From positions 3,478,624 through 3,542,623 of the forward strand of contig NC_065431.1 of the NCBI RefSeq assembly GCF_024362695.1: 64,000 nucleotides of DNA, in the 5' to 3' direction. Source of the stretch: Pectinophora gossypiella (lineage: Eukaryota; Arthropoda; Insecta; Lepidoptera; Gelechiidae). The position numbers and the translations under genes are program-made. The notes under the pieces are model-generated. The model saw only the letters and a program-made list of their open reading frames with translations. It ran no database searches and had not been told where the DNA came from. This document shows, in pieces, positions 9,877 through 19,351 of this stretch (positions are counted from its first letter, which is position 1; every line of letters starts with the position of its first letter).

Positions 9877-10149
9877 GCACGCGCTCGGTCTGCGATTGTT
9901 GAAGTTAAGCAACTTTCGCAAAGGCCGGTCATAGGATGGGTGACCATAAAAAACAAAAGTTTTCATCTCGAGCTCCTCCGTGCTTCGGAAGGCACGTTAA
10001 GCCGTTGGACCCGGCTGCATTAGCAGTCGTTAATAACCACCAATCCGCACTGGGCCCGCGTGATGGTTTAAGGCCCGATCTCCCTATCCATCCATAGGGA
10101 CGGCCCGTGCCCCAGCAGTGGGGACGTTAATGGGCTGATGATGATGATG
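9877..10149 (+). mobile_element. SINE-B (tRNA/5S chimeric SINE), 5'-truncated
   Basis: It begins inside the head at GCACGCGCTCGGTCTGCG and keeps the 5S rRNA-like promoter words TGAAGTTAAGCAAC and GGATGGGTGACC. The shared SINE body (TTCGGAAGGCACGTTAAGCC) follows, then a tail CAGCAGTGGGGACGTTAATG ending in (GAT)n. An exact 10-bp duplication ATATCCATGT flanks it (9867-9876 and 10150-10159). Confidence 0.85.
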
Positions 10150-10154
10150 ATATC

Positions 10155-10380
10155 CATGTATCATACCTCCAGCATTATCCCATTTCTTACAGGGTCCGCT
10201 TACCTAACCTGAAGATTTGACAGGTCCGGTTTTTTACAGAAGCGACTGCCTGTCTGACCTTCTAACCCGCAGGGAAAACCAGCCCAATACTGGTTAGGTT
10301 ACATACCTCCGAAAATGCATTTCTCGGGAATGTGTGTTTCCTCACAATGTTTTCCTTCACCGCTTAGCACATGCATATCC
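10155..10380 (-). mobile_element. SINE-D body, minus strand
   Basis: The reverse complement matches the body and 3' end of SINE-D (AGCATTATCCC, CTAACCTGAAGATTTGACAG, GAAAATGCATTTCTCGGG). The tRNA-like head is missing or lost beyond 10380. Confidence 0.7.
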
Positions 10381-10389
10381 ATTAGGAAT

Positions 10390-10727
10390 AAATAAAGATA
10401 CGTTTGTTTGTTCGTTTGGTTTTGATTATAGTATTAAAAGTATTAAACCCATTTACTGCCAACCCTGTTAGCGCCGTTGCGACACGACGTCGCCTCAGCC
10501 ATAAGCACGGTACGGTCGGCAAAGAAACACCAATTTACATGTTTAATCTGTAACTTAGCGCTATTAGCATAAGGGGGTGGGTAGTGATTTTGTTATGATA
10601 GGAATGCTAACCTAAATCTTCTCTTATGGATTAAAAGTGAAGGAGTCAAAAAGTGAATAAGAAAAAGAGAAGGTTAATGACCGACTGAATGATAAGGGAG
10701 GGACAGGAAGTAACATACTGACATTTT
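10390..10727. other. No recognisable feature
   Basis: About 340 bases without a repeat shared elsewhere in the window, apart from low-complexity words, and no coding signal. Confidence 0.35.
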
Positions 10728-10935
10728 CTTCTTATCGTGTGGGTTGTGAGGTGGATTACCAACCTCATCAACCCTGGTGTCAGGGTTATTACTGAGCCGC
10801 CAAAGGCTCATTTAACGACATACATCAGTAAGTAGTAACCGGGACCAACGGCTTAACGTACCTTCCAAAGCACGGAACATCTTACTTTCGGACAATCAGG
10901 TGATCAGCCTGTAAGTCCTAACCAATAGCAAAGTC
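10728..10935 (-). mobile_element. SINE-A, minus strand, head lost
   Basis: It reads from the tail (TTCTTCTTATCGTGTGGGTT) through the body (GGGACCAACGGCTTAACGTA) to GATCAGCCTGTAAGTCCTAA. The tRNA-like head is absent. A short direct repeat, AGTCCTAAC(C/T)AATGGCAA-like, marks the truncated end. Confidence 0.75.
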
Positions 10936-11317
10936 CTAACTAATGGCAATATTTTCGCCCTCTATTGGCGAGGGGTGGGTTTCTAGACAGCTCTGCCAAC
11001 CCCCTTGTGGATACAGGCGTGATGTTATTAGGTATGTGTTGTTTTTTTTGTATTGCAACATATTAACTCTCGCCCGCTCGAAAATATCAAACATATGCCG
11101 GAAGTGTTCTGATAAAAAACGCGCGATTTTTTTTTTTTTTTGTAAATTTCCATCATTTTCTCTGCCCACCCTCCTAACTGCCGGTCACTTAGAAGTATTG
11201 CGATGTGGCGAGCAGTAAAAAATATAGGAAACAGGAATACATTATTATTTACGTCCCCGACGAGACTGTACGCAGTGACGTAGCCAGGGTGTCACCCGGT
11301 AGGGTGCGGGTGACACC

Positions 11318-11444
11318 CGCAAAAAAGCCGGTCAAGTACGACTCCGACTAGCGGACTGAGGGTTCCGTATTTCCGACTTTGCCGTTGAAAAACTAATGTT
11401 TCCATACATCGACTTCGTATCAAAAGTTGCTGCAAGTTGTCTTT
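11318..11444 (+). repeat. Interspersed repeat (GCCGGTCAAGT... type)
   Basis: Words such as GCCGGTCAAGTACGACTC and GACTTTGCCGTTGAAAAAC reappear in reverse at 18290-18400. It is a non-coding repeat of unknown class. Its 3' part, CTGCAAGTTGTCTTT, matches 7729-7743 and is the target of the following SINE. Confidence 0.5.
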
Positions 11445-11757
11445 CTTATCATGTGGGTTGTGAGGTGGAATACCAACCTCATCAACCTTTGTGTCAGGGT
11501 TACTATTGAGCCGCCAAAGGCCCTTGATATAGTTCATGTAAGGACTACATACTCACATCAGTAAGTAGTAACCGGGACCAACGGCTTAACGTGCCTTCCG
11601 AAGCACGGTTCAACTTACTTTCGAACAATCAGGTGATCAGCCTGTGATGTCCTATCCAAACTAGAGATGACAATGTGATTTTTGTGACATGTCCATACCG
11701 GGATTCGAACCCGGGGCCTCCGGATCGTGAGCCCTACGCTCAATCTCTGGACCACGG
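11445..11757 (-). mobile_element. SINE-A, full length, minus strand
   Basis: A complete copy in reverse: the tail is CTTATCATGTGGGTTGTGAG, the body includes CTTAACGTGCCTTCCGAAGC, and the head has box B as GGGATTCGAACCC. An exact 10-bp duplication AGTTGTCTTT flanks it (11435-11444 and 11758-11767). Confidence 0.85.
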
Positions 11758-11949
11758 AGTTGTCTTTGATTACTGTTGAGTCTGTTTTCACGAACGGTGT
11801 GGATTATGTATGTATGTATCTGTTGTCTGGTAATCTCGATATGAGGTCACGTCACGTCAAGATGTCCGCAGCACCGCATTATACAATTGTATCTGTCAAA
11901 CACAATCTTCTTGTTAAAGCACACTTTAGAATGTTAACTCGATATGCTA

Positions 11950-12430
11950 TTATAGAATAAATATTCATACAGAAGGGACACGCTCCGCCCCGCACCGATA
12001 CGAGCTTGGAATTAACCCACTCACCTTACCCGTTCACCTCACCCACTCACCCACCACTTACCCACACACCTCACTCACCTCACCCTCCATTCACCCACTC
12101 ACCTCACCCACCACTCAACCACACACCTCACTCACCTCACCCACCATTTACCCGCTCACCTCACCTCACCCACCATTCACAAACTCACCTCACCCACCAC
12201 TCACCCACCACTCACCCTCCACTCACCCACTCACCTCACTTTAGTAGTCACACCCCGGACACTATACAAAAATCTCATCCTTACCGTGTCCCAGACAGTC
12301 CGCGCCCGCTCTCTCTTACTCATCAGTGGCTTACTGCTATTGAAGACTAAAGTAAGACCCAGAGGGGGTGAGATAGGCGCCCGATACGAATTAGTGCGGG
12401 GCGGGAAGTTACCGTTTTCTGCGTATTATT
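11950..12430. mobile_element. Repeat D-like fold-back carrying a CACTCACC minisatellite
   Basis: The ends are partly inverted copies of each other. The left has CTCCGCCCCGCACCGATACG; the right, reversed, has TTCCCGCCCCGCACTAAT. The right side also carries the D signature GAAGACTAAAGTAAGACC. A tandem C-rich repeat (12006-12245) fills the middle. Confidence 0.45.
12006..12245 (+). repeat. CACTCACC/CACCCAC low-complexity tandem array
   Basis: About 230 bases of imperfect repeats of CTCACCTCACCCACCA-like units. A 114-residue frame of H, T, P and S across it is a product of the repeat and not a gene. Confidence 0.85.
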
Positions 12431-12545
12431 ATTAAGGCAATAAGCAATAAGGCCGCCCAAATTGTACTGTATTCATGTGTTATGTCTGATTGGTGACATT
12501 AAGTTCTGTGCAGTAAAGTATATCTGATTTGATTATTCCTTATGC
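12431..12545 (+). mobile_element. LINE-N 3' UTR fragment
   Basis: CAATAAGGCCGCC followed by TTGTACTG and AGTAAAGTATATCTGATTTG matches the 3' ends at 20165, 38200 and 58390. Only the 3' UTR is present. Confidence 0.55.
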
Positions 12546-12573
12546 TTATTCCTTAAGTAATGTTCAGTCATAA

Positions 12574-12862
12574 GGAGCTCGGTGGCGCAGCGGTAAACGC
12601 GCTCGGGCTGCGATTGTTGAAGTTAAGCAACTTTCGCAAAGGCCGGTCATAGGATGGGTGACCTCAAAAAAAAAAAGTTTTCTACTCGAGCTCCTCCGTG
12701 CTTCGGAAGGCACGTTAAGCCGTTGGTCCCGGCTGCAGTAGCAGTCGTTAATAACCATCAATCCGCACTGGGCCCGCGTGATGGTTTAAGGCCCGATCTC
12801 CCTATCCATCCATAGGGTAGGCCCGTGCCCCAGCAGTGGGGACGTTTATGGGCTGATGATGA
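12574..12862 (+). mobile_element. SINE-B, full length
   Basis: The head is GGAGCTCGGTGGCGCAGCGG with a tRNA box A-like core. It continues with 5S-like TGAAGTTAAGCAAC and GGATGGGTGACC, an A-rich linker, the shared body (TGCTTCGGAAGGCACGTTAA), and the tail CAGCAGTGGGGACG ending in GATGATGAT. Confidence 0.85.
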
Positions 12863-12879
12863 TTCCTTATGCAGGACAG

Positions 12880-13095
12880 AAGGCAGCAGTAACTATCAGT
12901 ACTATTCAGAGGCGGAGGACACGAGTCCTAGTATAACTTTAAAATAAACTACTCTGGGCGCCATTCCACTCGCGTCAGATAGTGTACTGCGGGGTGGAAG
13001 GCAAGAGGGAAACCACTGCCCTAATTTTCCCTAAAAAAGTAGCATGGAGAATGCTACACCGACAAGAGAGTGGCTCTTAATTTAGTAATTATTCC
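12880..13095 (+). mobile_element. Short RTE-tailed repeat (SINE-M), copy 1
   Basis: About 215 bp with TTCAGAGGCGGAGGACACGA, GCAAGAGGGAAACCACTGCC and the tail GACAAGAG(A/C)GTGGCTCTTAA. Copies lie at 13850-14045 (plus), 15535-15672 (minus) and 53875-54080 (minus). The tail is the same as that of RTE-M LINEs, which suggests mobilisation by RTE-M. No Pol III boxes are obvious. Confidence 0.65.
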
Positions 13096-13301
13096 CTATT
13101 CTATACCCTAGCTACACCTCTGTTGCAGGGAACGTGGACTTTATGGCTTGAAACGGGACTTTAGTGGCGAATTTACTACCGTCTTTTACAGTTTTAAATG
13201 ACCTTGTAGCTATTACAGGGTAGACAGGTAAAAGATGGTAGACAGGCTAAACCACAGGTTACTAGAAGATCGTTACGTTTGACCGCTTAAGTATATTAAA
13301 T

Positions 13302-13461
13302 TTGTTTTTTTTTTTTGACAATCTGGTGATCAGCCTATCAGTAATTTCCTAACCAAACTAGGGACCACAAAGTATTTATTGTGATATGTCCCCACTGGGA
13401 ATCGAATCCGGGACCTCCGGATCGTGAGCCTACCACCCAACCACTGGACCACGGAGGCCGT
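13302..13461 (-). mobile_element. SINE-A head with poly(A) in place of its tail
   Basis: Read on the minus strand it starts with the tRNA-like head (CCTCCGTGGTCCAGTGGTTG) and box B, and runs to the GATCACCAGATTGTC stretch. It then ends in a poly(A) run, seen as T's at about 13302-13316. The shared body and the normal GAAGAAG tail are missing. Confidence 0.7.
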
Positions 13462-13849
13462 TAATCAATGATTTTATGATTCTATTTCTATACCATCATC
13501 ATCATCATCATAGGCCTTATAGGTCTGTTTCAGACGATTTATGACGTCACCATAGATACAGTATATAACACGGAATAGAAGAAAGATGTTGGAAGGGCCA
13601 AGTGAGCGCGAAACGCGCGCCATACAAGTATGAGCAAATAGTTCTTACTTCATGTTTGCACTCCACTCGTCCGCAAACTTTACGACGCACGGAGCTCCAC
13701 GAGAGTATATTAGGTCGTCTTGTGCATTATAACCTGCAGGACAAACAAACAAATATCGACTATCATGCAAAGAGATCCCTCCTTATCACAGGAAAACTAA
13801 AAATCTTAGTATGATCGACTATTTATCAAAACATTACTTTTGTAGTGAC
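13462..13849. other. Mostly unassigned sequence with an (ATC)n run
   Basis: An (ATC)n microsatellite lies at about 13495-13511 and may mark an RTE tail. The frame at 13602-13814 (70 residues) resembles no family I know and is probably chance. Confidence 0.35.
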
Positions 13850-14045
13850 TCTCAGTATTATTCAGAGGCGGAGGACAGGAGCCCTAGTACGGCTTTGTAA
13901 TAGACTACTCTGAGCGCCATCCCACTCGCGTCAGACAGAGTACTGCGGGGCGGAAGGCAAGAGGGAAACCACTGCCCTATTTTTTCCTAAATAGTAGCAT
14001 AGAGAATGCTACACCGTCAAGAGCGTGGCTTTTAAATTAGTGATG
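13850..14045 (+). mobile_element. SINE-M, copy 2
   Basis: Nearly the same as 12880-13095: TTCAGAGGCGGAGGACAGGA, ACTCGCGTCAGACAGAG, GCAAGAGGGAAACCACTGCC, then GTCAAGAGCGTGGCTTTTAA. It ends in GTGATGATGA. Confidence 0.65.
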
Positions 14046-14049
14046 ATGA

Positions 14050-14689
14050 CTTTTGTATGCAGAATCTTACGAAAAGTAATCATGAATTTGCAGACTAACA
14101 CATAAAATATACATTGCCGGTAAAGTGGCTATGGAATTTGAGAAGCAGTAGAGCTATCGTAGTTATCTGTTTGCAGGAGTAGTAGTAAAAGAGAGTGGGG
14201 TTGAATCGGCGACAGCGGTTCTCATACTTAAAGGGCCTTTCCAATTTCTTTCTTCTATTCCGTGGTATATAAGTACATCTAATTAAACATTGTATAAAAA
14301 GCATTTTAAATACACATAAACGTAGCCTATTGAATAGGAAAATAAAAAAATAATATGTTTTGAAAATGGAAGACAAACAAGCCAATAACAGGCGAGATAT
14401 TTAAACAAGCTCCATTCACGGGTTAACAGAATTTACAGCGGGGAATAGGGATGGGATTTATTGTAACTGATGTCTACCTAGTATTTTTTTTTATTCTTAT
14501 ATTATTAAGAGGGTTATTTTTAGTCAGAATATGCCAATAGGCATTACATTGAGTTAGAGCTTAACTTAACATACATAATACAAGTGGTTTGCGATCACTA
14601 TCAATCTTTAGTAATTTATACAATACTCTCTCAAGCGCCTAATTGGGGTTGGTCAGAATACTACTGCAAATATTAAAAAAAAAACAAAA
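14050..14689. other. No recognisable feature
   Basis: About 640 AT-rich bases. The minus-strand frame at 14095-14385 (96 residues) is rich in F, L, I and K and shows no family resemblance. I regard it as chance. Confidence 0.35.
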
Positions 14690-14749
14690 TTATAAAATAT
14701 CTTTTTCCGGTAGGTAATATAGTTACACTTGGAATCGTAATTTTTACAT
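14690..14749 (-). mobile_element. LINE-K 3' end fragment, minus strand
   Basis: AAAATATCTTTTTCCGGTAG, then ATAGTTACACTTGGAATCG, is a diverged second copy of the LINE-K 3' end. It directly abuts the copy that starts at 14750, a tandem insertion at the same 3' end. Confidence 0.55.
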
Positions 14750-15208
14750 TCAAATTCAAATTCAAAAATATCTTTATTCACTAGGTAACATAGTTACACT
14801 TTGAATCGTCAATTTTTACATAACGAACGTCTCATCCGCCTAAAACTACTGCAGCTTCTCACAACCTGTATAGCAGGGGAAAAGAAGCTGCAAGAAAAAC
14901 CTCGGCACAGGGCCCTAGACGTTAATAATATATCAGTTCTCAGACAGTTAATCCCATGCATTCATATCTTCTAAATAATCACTAACTTTATAATAACCTT
15001 TTTTGTAAAGTTTTTGTTTAACTACTGTCTTAAAACAGTTGAAAGGCAAATTCTGAATGTCAATGGGAATCTTATTGTAAAAACGTATACATTGCCCCTT
15101 AAAAGATTGAGTAATCTTATGTAATCGACTGACTTGTAAAGCAAGTTTATTTTTATTCCTGGTATTAACAATGTGCCGATCGCGCACATAACGAACGTCT
15201 CATCCGCC
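14750..15208 (-). pseudogene. LINE-K: 5'-truncated copy, ORF2 C-terminus and 3' UTR
   Basis: A minus-strand frame at 14948-15187 encodes the terminal 79 residues (RDRHIVNTRNKNKLALQV, FYNKIPIDIQNLPFN, ending DYLEDMNAWD). The 3' UTR follows with the GAAGCTGCAGTAGTTTTAGG region and the TTTGAA repeat end at 14750-14767. RT and endonuclease are absent. About 20 extra bases of 3' UTR sequence at 15187-15208 show a rearranged 5' junction. Confidence 0.75.
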
Positions 15209-15306
15209 TGCAGACACCTCCTAATTTTATTTTAAGTTATACCCGTCATTTTCTTATCTGCCGAAAAGATTGATTGATTGCTGTGTATTGGAATCAGCAC
15301 CAATAT
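15209..15306 (+). mobile_element. MITE-P fragment
   Basis: GCAGACACCTCCTAATTTTA to CATTTTCTTATCTGCCG matches one MITE-P arm. It is followed by (ATTG)n and a rearranged copy of the right end (GAATCAGCACCAATA). The centre is deleted. Confidence 0.6.
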
Positions 15307-15338
15307 CTTTCTAGTATTTAAAATGTTCAGTAGTAGTG

Positions 15339-15454
15339 TAAATAAGTAGTTGTTACATGAGCGATATCAGGGGCCTTTGACGGCTCAATAATAACCCTGA
15401 CACCAGGGTTGATGAGGTTGGTAATTCACCTCAGAACCCACACGATAGAAGAAG
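15339..15454 (+). mobile_element. SINE-A 3' part
   Basis: Covers only the 3' third (TCAGGGGCCTTTGACGGCTC to CACACGATAGAAGAAG). It is 5'-truncated. Confidence 0.7.
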
Positions 15455-15534
15455 CTATAAAATAAACATGTAAGCACGATTATTACCGACAAAACACACA
15501 CAAAACAAAACACACTCACAGGAGCAAAACAGTC

Positions 15535-15672
15535 GTCATCATCATCAATTTAAGAGCCACGCTCTTGTCGGTGCAGCATTTTCCATGCTACTTTTTTAGG
15601 AAAAAATAGGGCAGTGGTTTCCCTCTTGCCTTTCGCCCCGCAATACTCTGTCAGACGCAAGTGGGAAAACAG
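15535..15672 (-). mobile_element. SINE-M, minus strand, partial
   Basis: Begins with the (ATC)n tail, then TTTAAGAGCCACGCTCTTG and GGTTTCCCTCTTGCC. The 5' third is missing. Confidence 0.6.
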
Positions 15673-15691
15673 TCGTACTCTAAAATTCATG

Positions 15692-15828
15692 CCCAGCTGG
15701 GCACCCTCAGGGCTGTTGCCTTAAACGTTGTACCGGGTGAGAGCCTTCAGCGCTCCCCATTTGCCCGACCAAGTAGTTAATGCCATCTGCGGCAAATCTA
15801 CAATAAGTCACGTTAGATAAAAAAAAGA
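15692..15828 (+). mobile_element. J2 Jockey-like LINE, 3' end with poly(A)
   Basis: Matches the 3' UTR of the long J2 copy at 28110-30075: CTGGGCACCCTCAGG, GTACCGGGTGAGAGCC, CAAATCTACAATAAGTCACG, then an A-rich tail. It is 5'-truncated. Confidence 0.75.
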
Positions 15829-15858
15829 GACTGAATATCGTTTCGTTTCGTTATAATA

Positions 15859-16050
15859 TCACTACATAGTATAAAACAAAGTCGCTTTTTCTGTCCCTAT
15901 ATCCCTATGTACGCTTAAATCTTTAAAATTACGCAACGGATTTTGATGCGATTTTTTTAATAGATAGAGTGATTCAAGAGGAAGGTTTACATGTATAATA
16001 ACATTCATTAAGTAGTGGAGAAATACTGTTATTTTTGAGGTTTTTAATGC
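15859..16050 (+). mobile_element. Helitron-2, 5' part
   Basis: Starts TCACTACATAGTATAAAAC after an A and runs to GAAATACTGTTATTTTTGAG. The 3' half of the same family lies at 39233-39365. Helitrons start with TC. The 3' terminus is missing from this copy. Confidence 0.5.
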
Positions 16051-16102
16051 ACTACTTGTCTGTGCACTTTCATACCACAGCAATGAAGCCCAAGTATGAC
16101 GG

Positions 16103-16398
16103 GGTTCAAGATCCGGAGGCCCCAGGTTCGAATCCCGGTGGGGACATATCACAAAAATCACTTTGTGATCCCTAGTTTGGTTAGGACATTACAGGCTGAT
16201 CACCTGATTGTCCGAAAGTAAGATGATCCGTGCTTCGGAAGGCACGTTAAGCCGTTGGTCCCGGTTACTACTTACTAATGTAAGTAAGTTAGTCGTTACA
16301 TGAGCCATGTCAGGGGCCTTTGGCGGCTCAATAGTAACCCTGACACCAGGGTTGATGAGGTTGGTATTTCACCTCACAACCCACACGATAAGAAGAAG
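16103..16398 (+). mobile_element. SINE-A, 5'-truncated
   Basis: Starts within the head just before GATCCGGAGGCCCCAGG, keeps box B (GGTTCGAATCCCGG), and is complete to the GAAGAAG tail. An exact 11-bp duplication AAGTATGACGG flanks it (16092-16102 and 16399-16409). Confidence 0.85.
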
Positions 16399-16562
16399 AA
16401 GTATGACGGCACGATTATCTTTGTATCATTTTTGAACCACGAGTATTCACAGAGAGCCACTTCCAAGCGTATTTCCGTTCACCAGTTTCGTCTGGTAAAA
16501 GGGTGAATATCAATATGTGATATATGGTAATATATGGGGTGGGTGTGTGGGGTATATATGTG

Positions 16563-16730
16563 TCAAGTTTGGTGGCGAACTGTCATATAATTTTTTCGTG
16601 GAAAATTGGGGAAATTGGGAATTGAAAAAATCCTTTTTCATATCGGAACCGAGGAACCTTTTGGATCTTATTCATGTCGGAACCCAATTTTTCACGAAAA
16701 AATAATATGAAATTTCGCCACCAAACTTGA
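16563..16730. repeat. Fold-back: 48-bp inverted repeat arms
   Basis: Bases 16563-16610 pair with 16683-16730 (TCAAGTTTGGTGGCGAA at the outer ends, TTTTTTCGTG further in) with about six mismatches. A 72-base loop lies between. It is probably a small MITE or fold-back and is non-coding. Confidence 0.6.
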
Positions 16731-16734
16731 AATT

Positions 16735-17050
16735 TTGAGCTTTACCCAAAACTTCCCAAAAGTAAATACTAGTTACAATTACACCACCTAGTATTCGCGT
16801 CCTCGCACTACGCACTGCATACGAATCGGGAATATTAATACAGTGAATATGTTCACTAATCACTGCCTGTGTGTACGTGCCTTTACCGGTTATAATTGAT
16901 TTTGAACCTATTTGAATTACACTCGTGAATTGGTGAGTTTCAAACACACTCGAACAATGTTCAACCTTAATGTACATGTAATAATTTACCTTTGTTACGT
17001 TCTAACGGAGTGTTATTACAAAACAAAGACTAAGAGATAATTTCGTTCAA
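16735..17050. other. No recognisable feature
   Basis: About 315 bases without a repeat or frame that I can assign. The 101-residue minus frame partly overlaps the fold-back and looks accidental. Confidence 0.35.
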
Positions 17051-17053
17051 ATC

Positions 17054-17390
17054 CTTTTTTTTTTGTCATGACTTATTGTAGATTTGCCGCAGATGGTATT
17101 AACTTGGCTGGACAAATGGGGAGCGCTGAAGGCTCTCACCCGGTACAACGTTTAAGACAACAGGCCTGTGGGTGCCCAGTTGGACGCGAACCTCGGCTCG
17201 GAGCGTCGTCTGAAAGGAAAAATATTTGAAAGAATTAATCGACCCTAATGGGTCGATAGCGATAAGCGCTGATTGAGGGAAATCGTCGACCACGCCGACG
17301 GGATCGGTATCGGGGTCCTGAAGTGTTTGGTGTCGCGAGCTGATTGGCTGCCTCTATGGCTACAGTAATCGGATCTTCGGGCCGCCGTTC
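17054..17390 (-). mobile_element. J2 LINE 3' end, minus strand
   Basis: A poly(T) run (17056-17068) is followed by TTATTGTAGATTTGCCGCAG, GGTCGATAGCGATAAGCGC and GTGTTTGGTGTCGCGAGCTG. This is the 3' UTR and the last codons of J2, 5'-truncated near 17390. Confidence 0.75.
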
Positions 17391-17439
17391 AAATCCGCAC
17401 ACACCCGCACAACTCGAAACACATTCTGTTTCGAGTTAG

Positions 17440-17580
17440 TGTGTGTGCTATCTCTGTCGCACCATTAAAAAGTGGAACGAGTTGCCGGCTCAAGTGTTCC
17501 CTCCTTCTTACAACATGGGGTCCTTTAAGCGAAGCGTGAAGAAGCACCTAGTAGGCCAGTATGGTAGTCGCAACTGATTT
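17440..17580 (+). pseudogene. LINE ORF2 C-terminus fragment
   Basis: The plus-strand frame reads WNELPAQVFPPSYNMGSFKR and ends in HLVGQYGSRN and a stop near 17574. This is a C-terminal block common in lepidopteran Jockey/CR1-like LINEs, and a related block is at 63690-63860. No RT remains. Confidence 0.6.
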
Positions 17581-17618
17581 GAAACTGCCAATATAAAAAA
17601 AATAACATTTCTAACATC

Positions 17619-17825
17619 AGTGCTAATTCCTGTAAACACTATCTAATTTTAAGTTATATCTGTCATTTTCTTATCCGCCGAAAAGGAAAGGGACGGGTAA
17701 TCGACAAGCATAAAATTTATGGAACACACGTCAATTTTAAGCACAAATCTAAAATAACCCTATATTTTTTTTGCGTTGGCTAATAACCCGACAGAATTAA
17801 GTTCATAGCACACGTCCAACGGTTG
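17619..17825 (-). mobile_element. MITE-P, half copy
   Basis: GTGCTAATTCCTG, then GAAAAGGAAAGGGACGGG and TGGAACACACGTCAATTTTA, corresponds to the right half of MITE-P in reverse, ending near AATAACCCGACAGAATTAAG. Confidence 0.65.
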
Positions 17826-17839
17826 ACGGTTGAAACAAA

Positions 17840-17925
17840 TATGAATTCAAAAACAAATTCGACATACATTGGTTTAGGCCTGTGCTGGGATTCAAACCTG
17901 CGATCTCAAAGTGATTTTTACGTTA
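17840..17925 (-). mobile_element. SINE-D head fragment, minus strand
   Basis: TAGGCCTGTGCTGGGATTCAA with CAAACCTGCGATCTCAAAG is the reverse of the SINE-D head (box B region), with AATTCAAAAACAAATTCGAC from its body. Confidence 0.55.
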
Positions 17926-17954
17926 GTAATACCCTTAAATTAGTTACACACGCG

Positions 17955-18250
17955 GGTAGTTGAGGAGCTCGGTGGCGCAGCGGTAACGCGCTCGGTCTGC
18001 GATTGTTGAAGTAAAGCAACTTTCGCAAAGGCCGGTCATAGGATGGGTGACCACAAAAAAAACAAGTTCTCATCTCGAGCTCCTCCGTGCTTCGGAAGGC
18101 ACGCTAAGCCGTTGGACCCGGCTGCATTAGCAGTCGTTAACAACCATCAACTCGCACTGGGCCCGCGTGATGGTTTAAGGCCCGATCTCCCTATCCGTCC
18201 ATAGGGAAGGCCCGTGCCCCAGCAGTGGGGACGTTAATGGGCTGATGATG
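17955..18250 (+). mobile_element. SINE-B, full length with 13-bp TSD
   Basis: Complete from GGAGCTCGGTGGCGCAGCGG through TGAAGTAAAGCAAC (one change from the 5S-like word), GGATGGGTGACC, the shared body and the tail to GATGATG. An exact duplication AGTTACACACGCG flanks it (17942-17954 and 18251-18263), marking a fairly recent insertion. Confidence 0.9.
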
Positions 18251-18264
18251 AGTTACACACGCGA

Positions 18265-18420
18265 CTTTGTTTGTCATTTTTCCGTTATATATCACAAATA
18301 TATAGAGACTATAGTTTTTCAACGGCAAAGTCAAAGCCTTTAGATTATGTTCGTTGTGGAACCCTTGGTGCGCGAGTCGCACTCGCACTTGACCGGTTTT
18401 TTTCGAACCATAATCTAATC
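18265..18420 (-). repeat. Interspersed repeat (inverse of 11318-11444)
   Basis: GTTTTTCAACGGCAAAGTC and CGCACTCGCACTTGACCGG are the reverse complement of words at 11318-11398. It is non-coding and of unknown class. Confidence 0.5.
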
Positions 18421-18658
18421 TTCACTTTACCTTACCTAGCAAACTATTTTCTTAGAGTGAAATAGGAAGGATAAGAAATAGTATCACATCAAATAAAGGG
18501 ATGACTCTTTATCTTGCCTATGAACCCTGTAAAACTATCGGCGTGTAGTCAAGTCGTAAACTGGAGACGTCCTCGTAAAGTGAAGCATCAAACATGGCAG
18601 CCTATTTGTTGTACTGAGCGCAGCGCAGTCTTACATACCGGTGCTCAAAGTTTAATAA

Positions 18659-18868
18659 ATATACAGGATGTTAGTAACATCGTAACGAAAACTTTGAGGG
18701 ATGATTCAGGCCATGATGTGGAATTTTCCGTCACCAAAGATGGAACTGAAAAATAATTAAAAAAACCACAATAAATTTTCCGACAGGAAATTCCACTTGA
18801 AATCAACTCAGAATCATGGTCTGAATCATCCCCCTCAGTATTCGTTACGTTGTCACTAACACCCATAC
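18659..18868. mobile_element. MITE-G copy, palindromic
   Basis: About 210 bp with long inverted arms. The left is TACAGGATGTTAGTAACATC; the right, reversed, is GTGTTAGTGACAACGTAACG. Inner arms carry ATGATTCAGACCATGATTC-type words and GGAATTTTCCGTC. A TA at the outer edge suggests a TA-targeting (Tc1/mariner-like) origin. It encodes nothing. Confidence 0.7.
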
Positions 18869-18894
18869 CTACTTGTATGGCTACCTGTAATACT

Positions 18895-19121
18895 TGTGCG
18901 GAATGTAAGTGGCACCGTAACGAATACTTATTCAGCTCATTATTCTGAGTTAATATCAAGTGGAATTATCCATTGCAAAAGTATAGTATTGAAAATTATT
19001 TAAAAAAACTGAAAAAAAATCATGAATGTTGCGACGGAAAATTCCACTTGATATTAACTCAGAATCATGGTCTGAATCATCCCCCTCAGTATTCGTTACG
19101 ATGTCACTAACACCCTGTATA
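18895..19121. mobile_element. MITE-G copy, palindromic
   Basis: A second copy follows closely: GTGGCACCGTAACGAATAC at the left and CGATGTCACTAACACCCTGTA at the right, with GATATTAACTCAGAATCATG on the inner right arm. Confidence 0.7.
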
Positions 19122-19345
19122 CATAAAATAACATATAACCACACCCCGGATACTTCATACAAACAACCTCGTTTTACACAGACACTACACATTGATGTTT
19201 CTTACACGCGCATATGTGTGTGTGATGGGTGACGCCATACGATTCACGTCTAAACTATGTTCGAGGGGGTGAGGTAAACTTAGCTCAGCCGCTGGTGGGG
19301 AGCGTAGAGTTGCCGTTCTATACGTAATATTATTCTTTATTCTTT
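19122..19345 (-). mobile_element. Repeat D, minus orientation
   Basis: Starts CACACCCCGGATACTTCATA and includes GAGGGGGTGAGGTAAACTTA, GCTGGTGGGGAGC and GCCGTTCTATACGTA, the reverse of the copy at 27118. Confidence 0.65.
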
Positions 19346-19351
19346 GTTATA

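Noticed and set aside
12006..12350. 114-residue open frame rich in H, T, P and S
   Set aside because: It is a read-through of a CACTCACC tandem repeat. Composition follows the repeat and there is no start context or homology.
17995..18050. 5S rRNA gene
   Set aside because: Only the internal control region words are present, inside a repeated SINE. The 5' and 3' thirds of 5S are missing.
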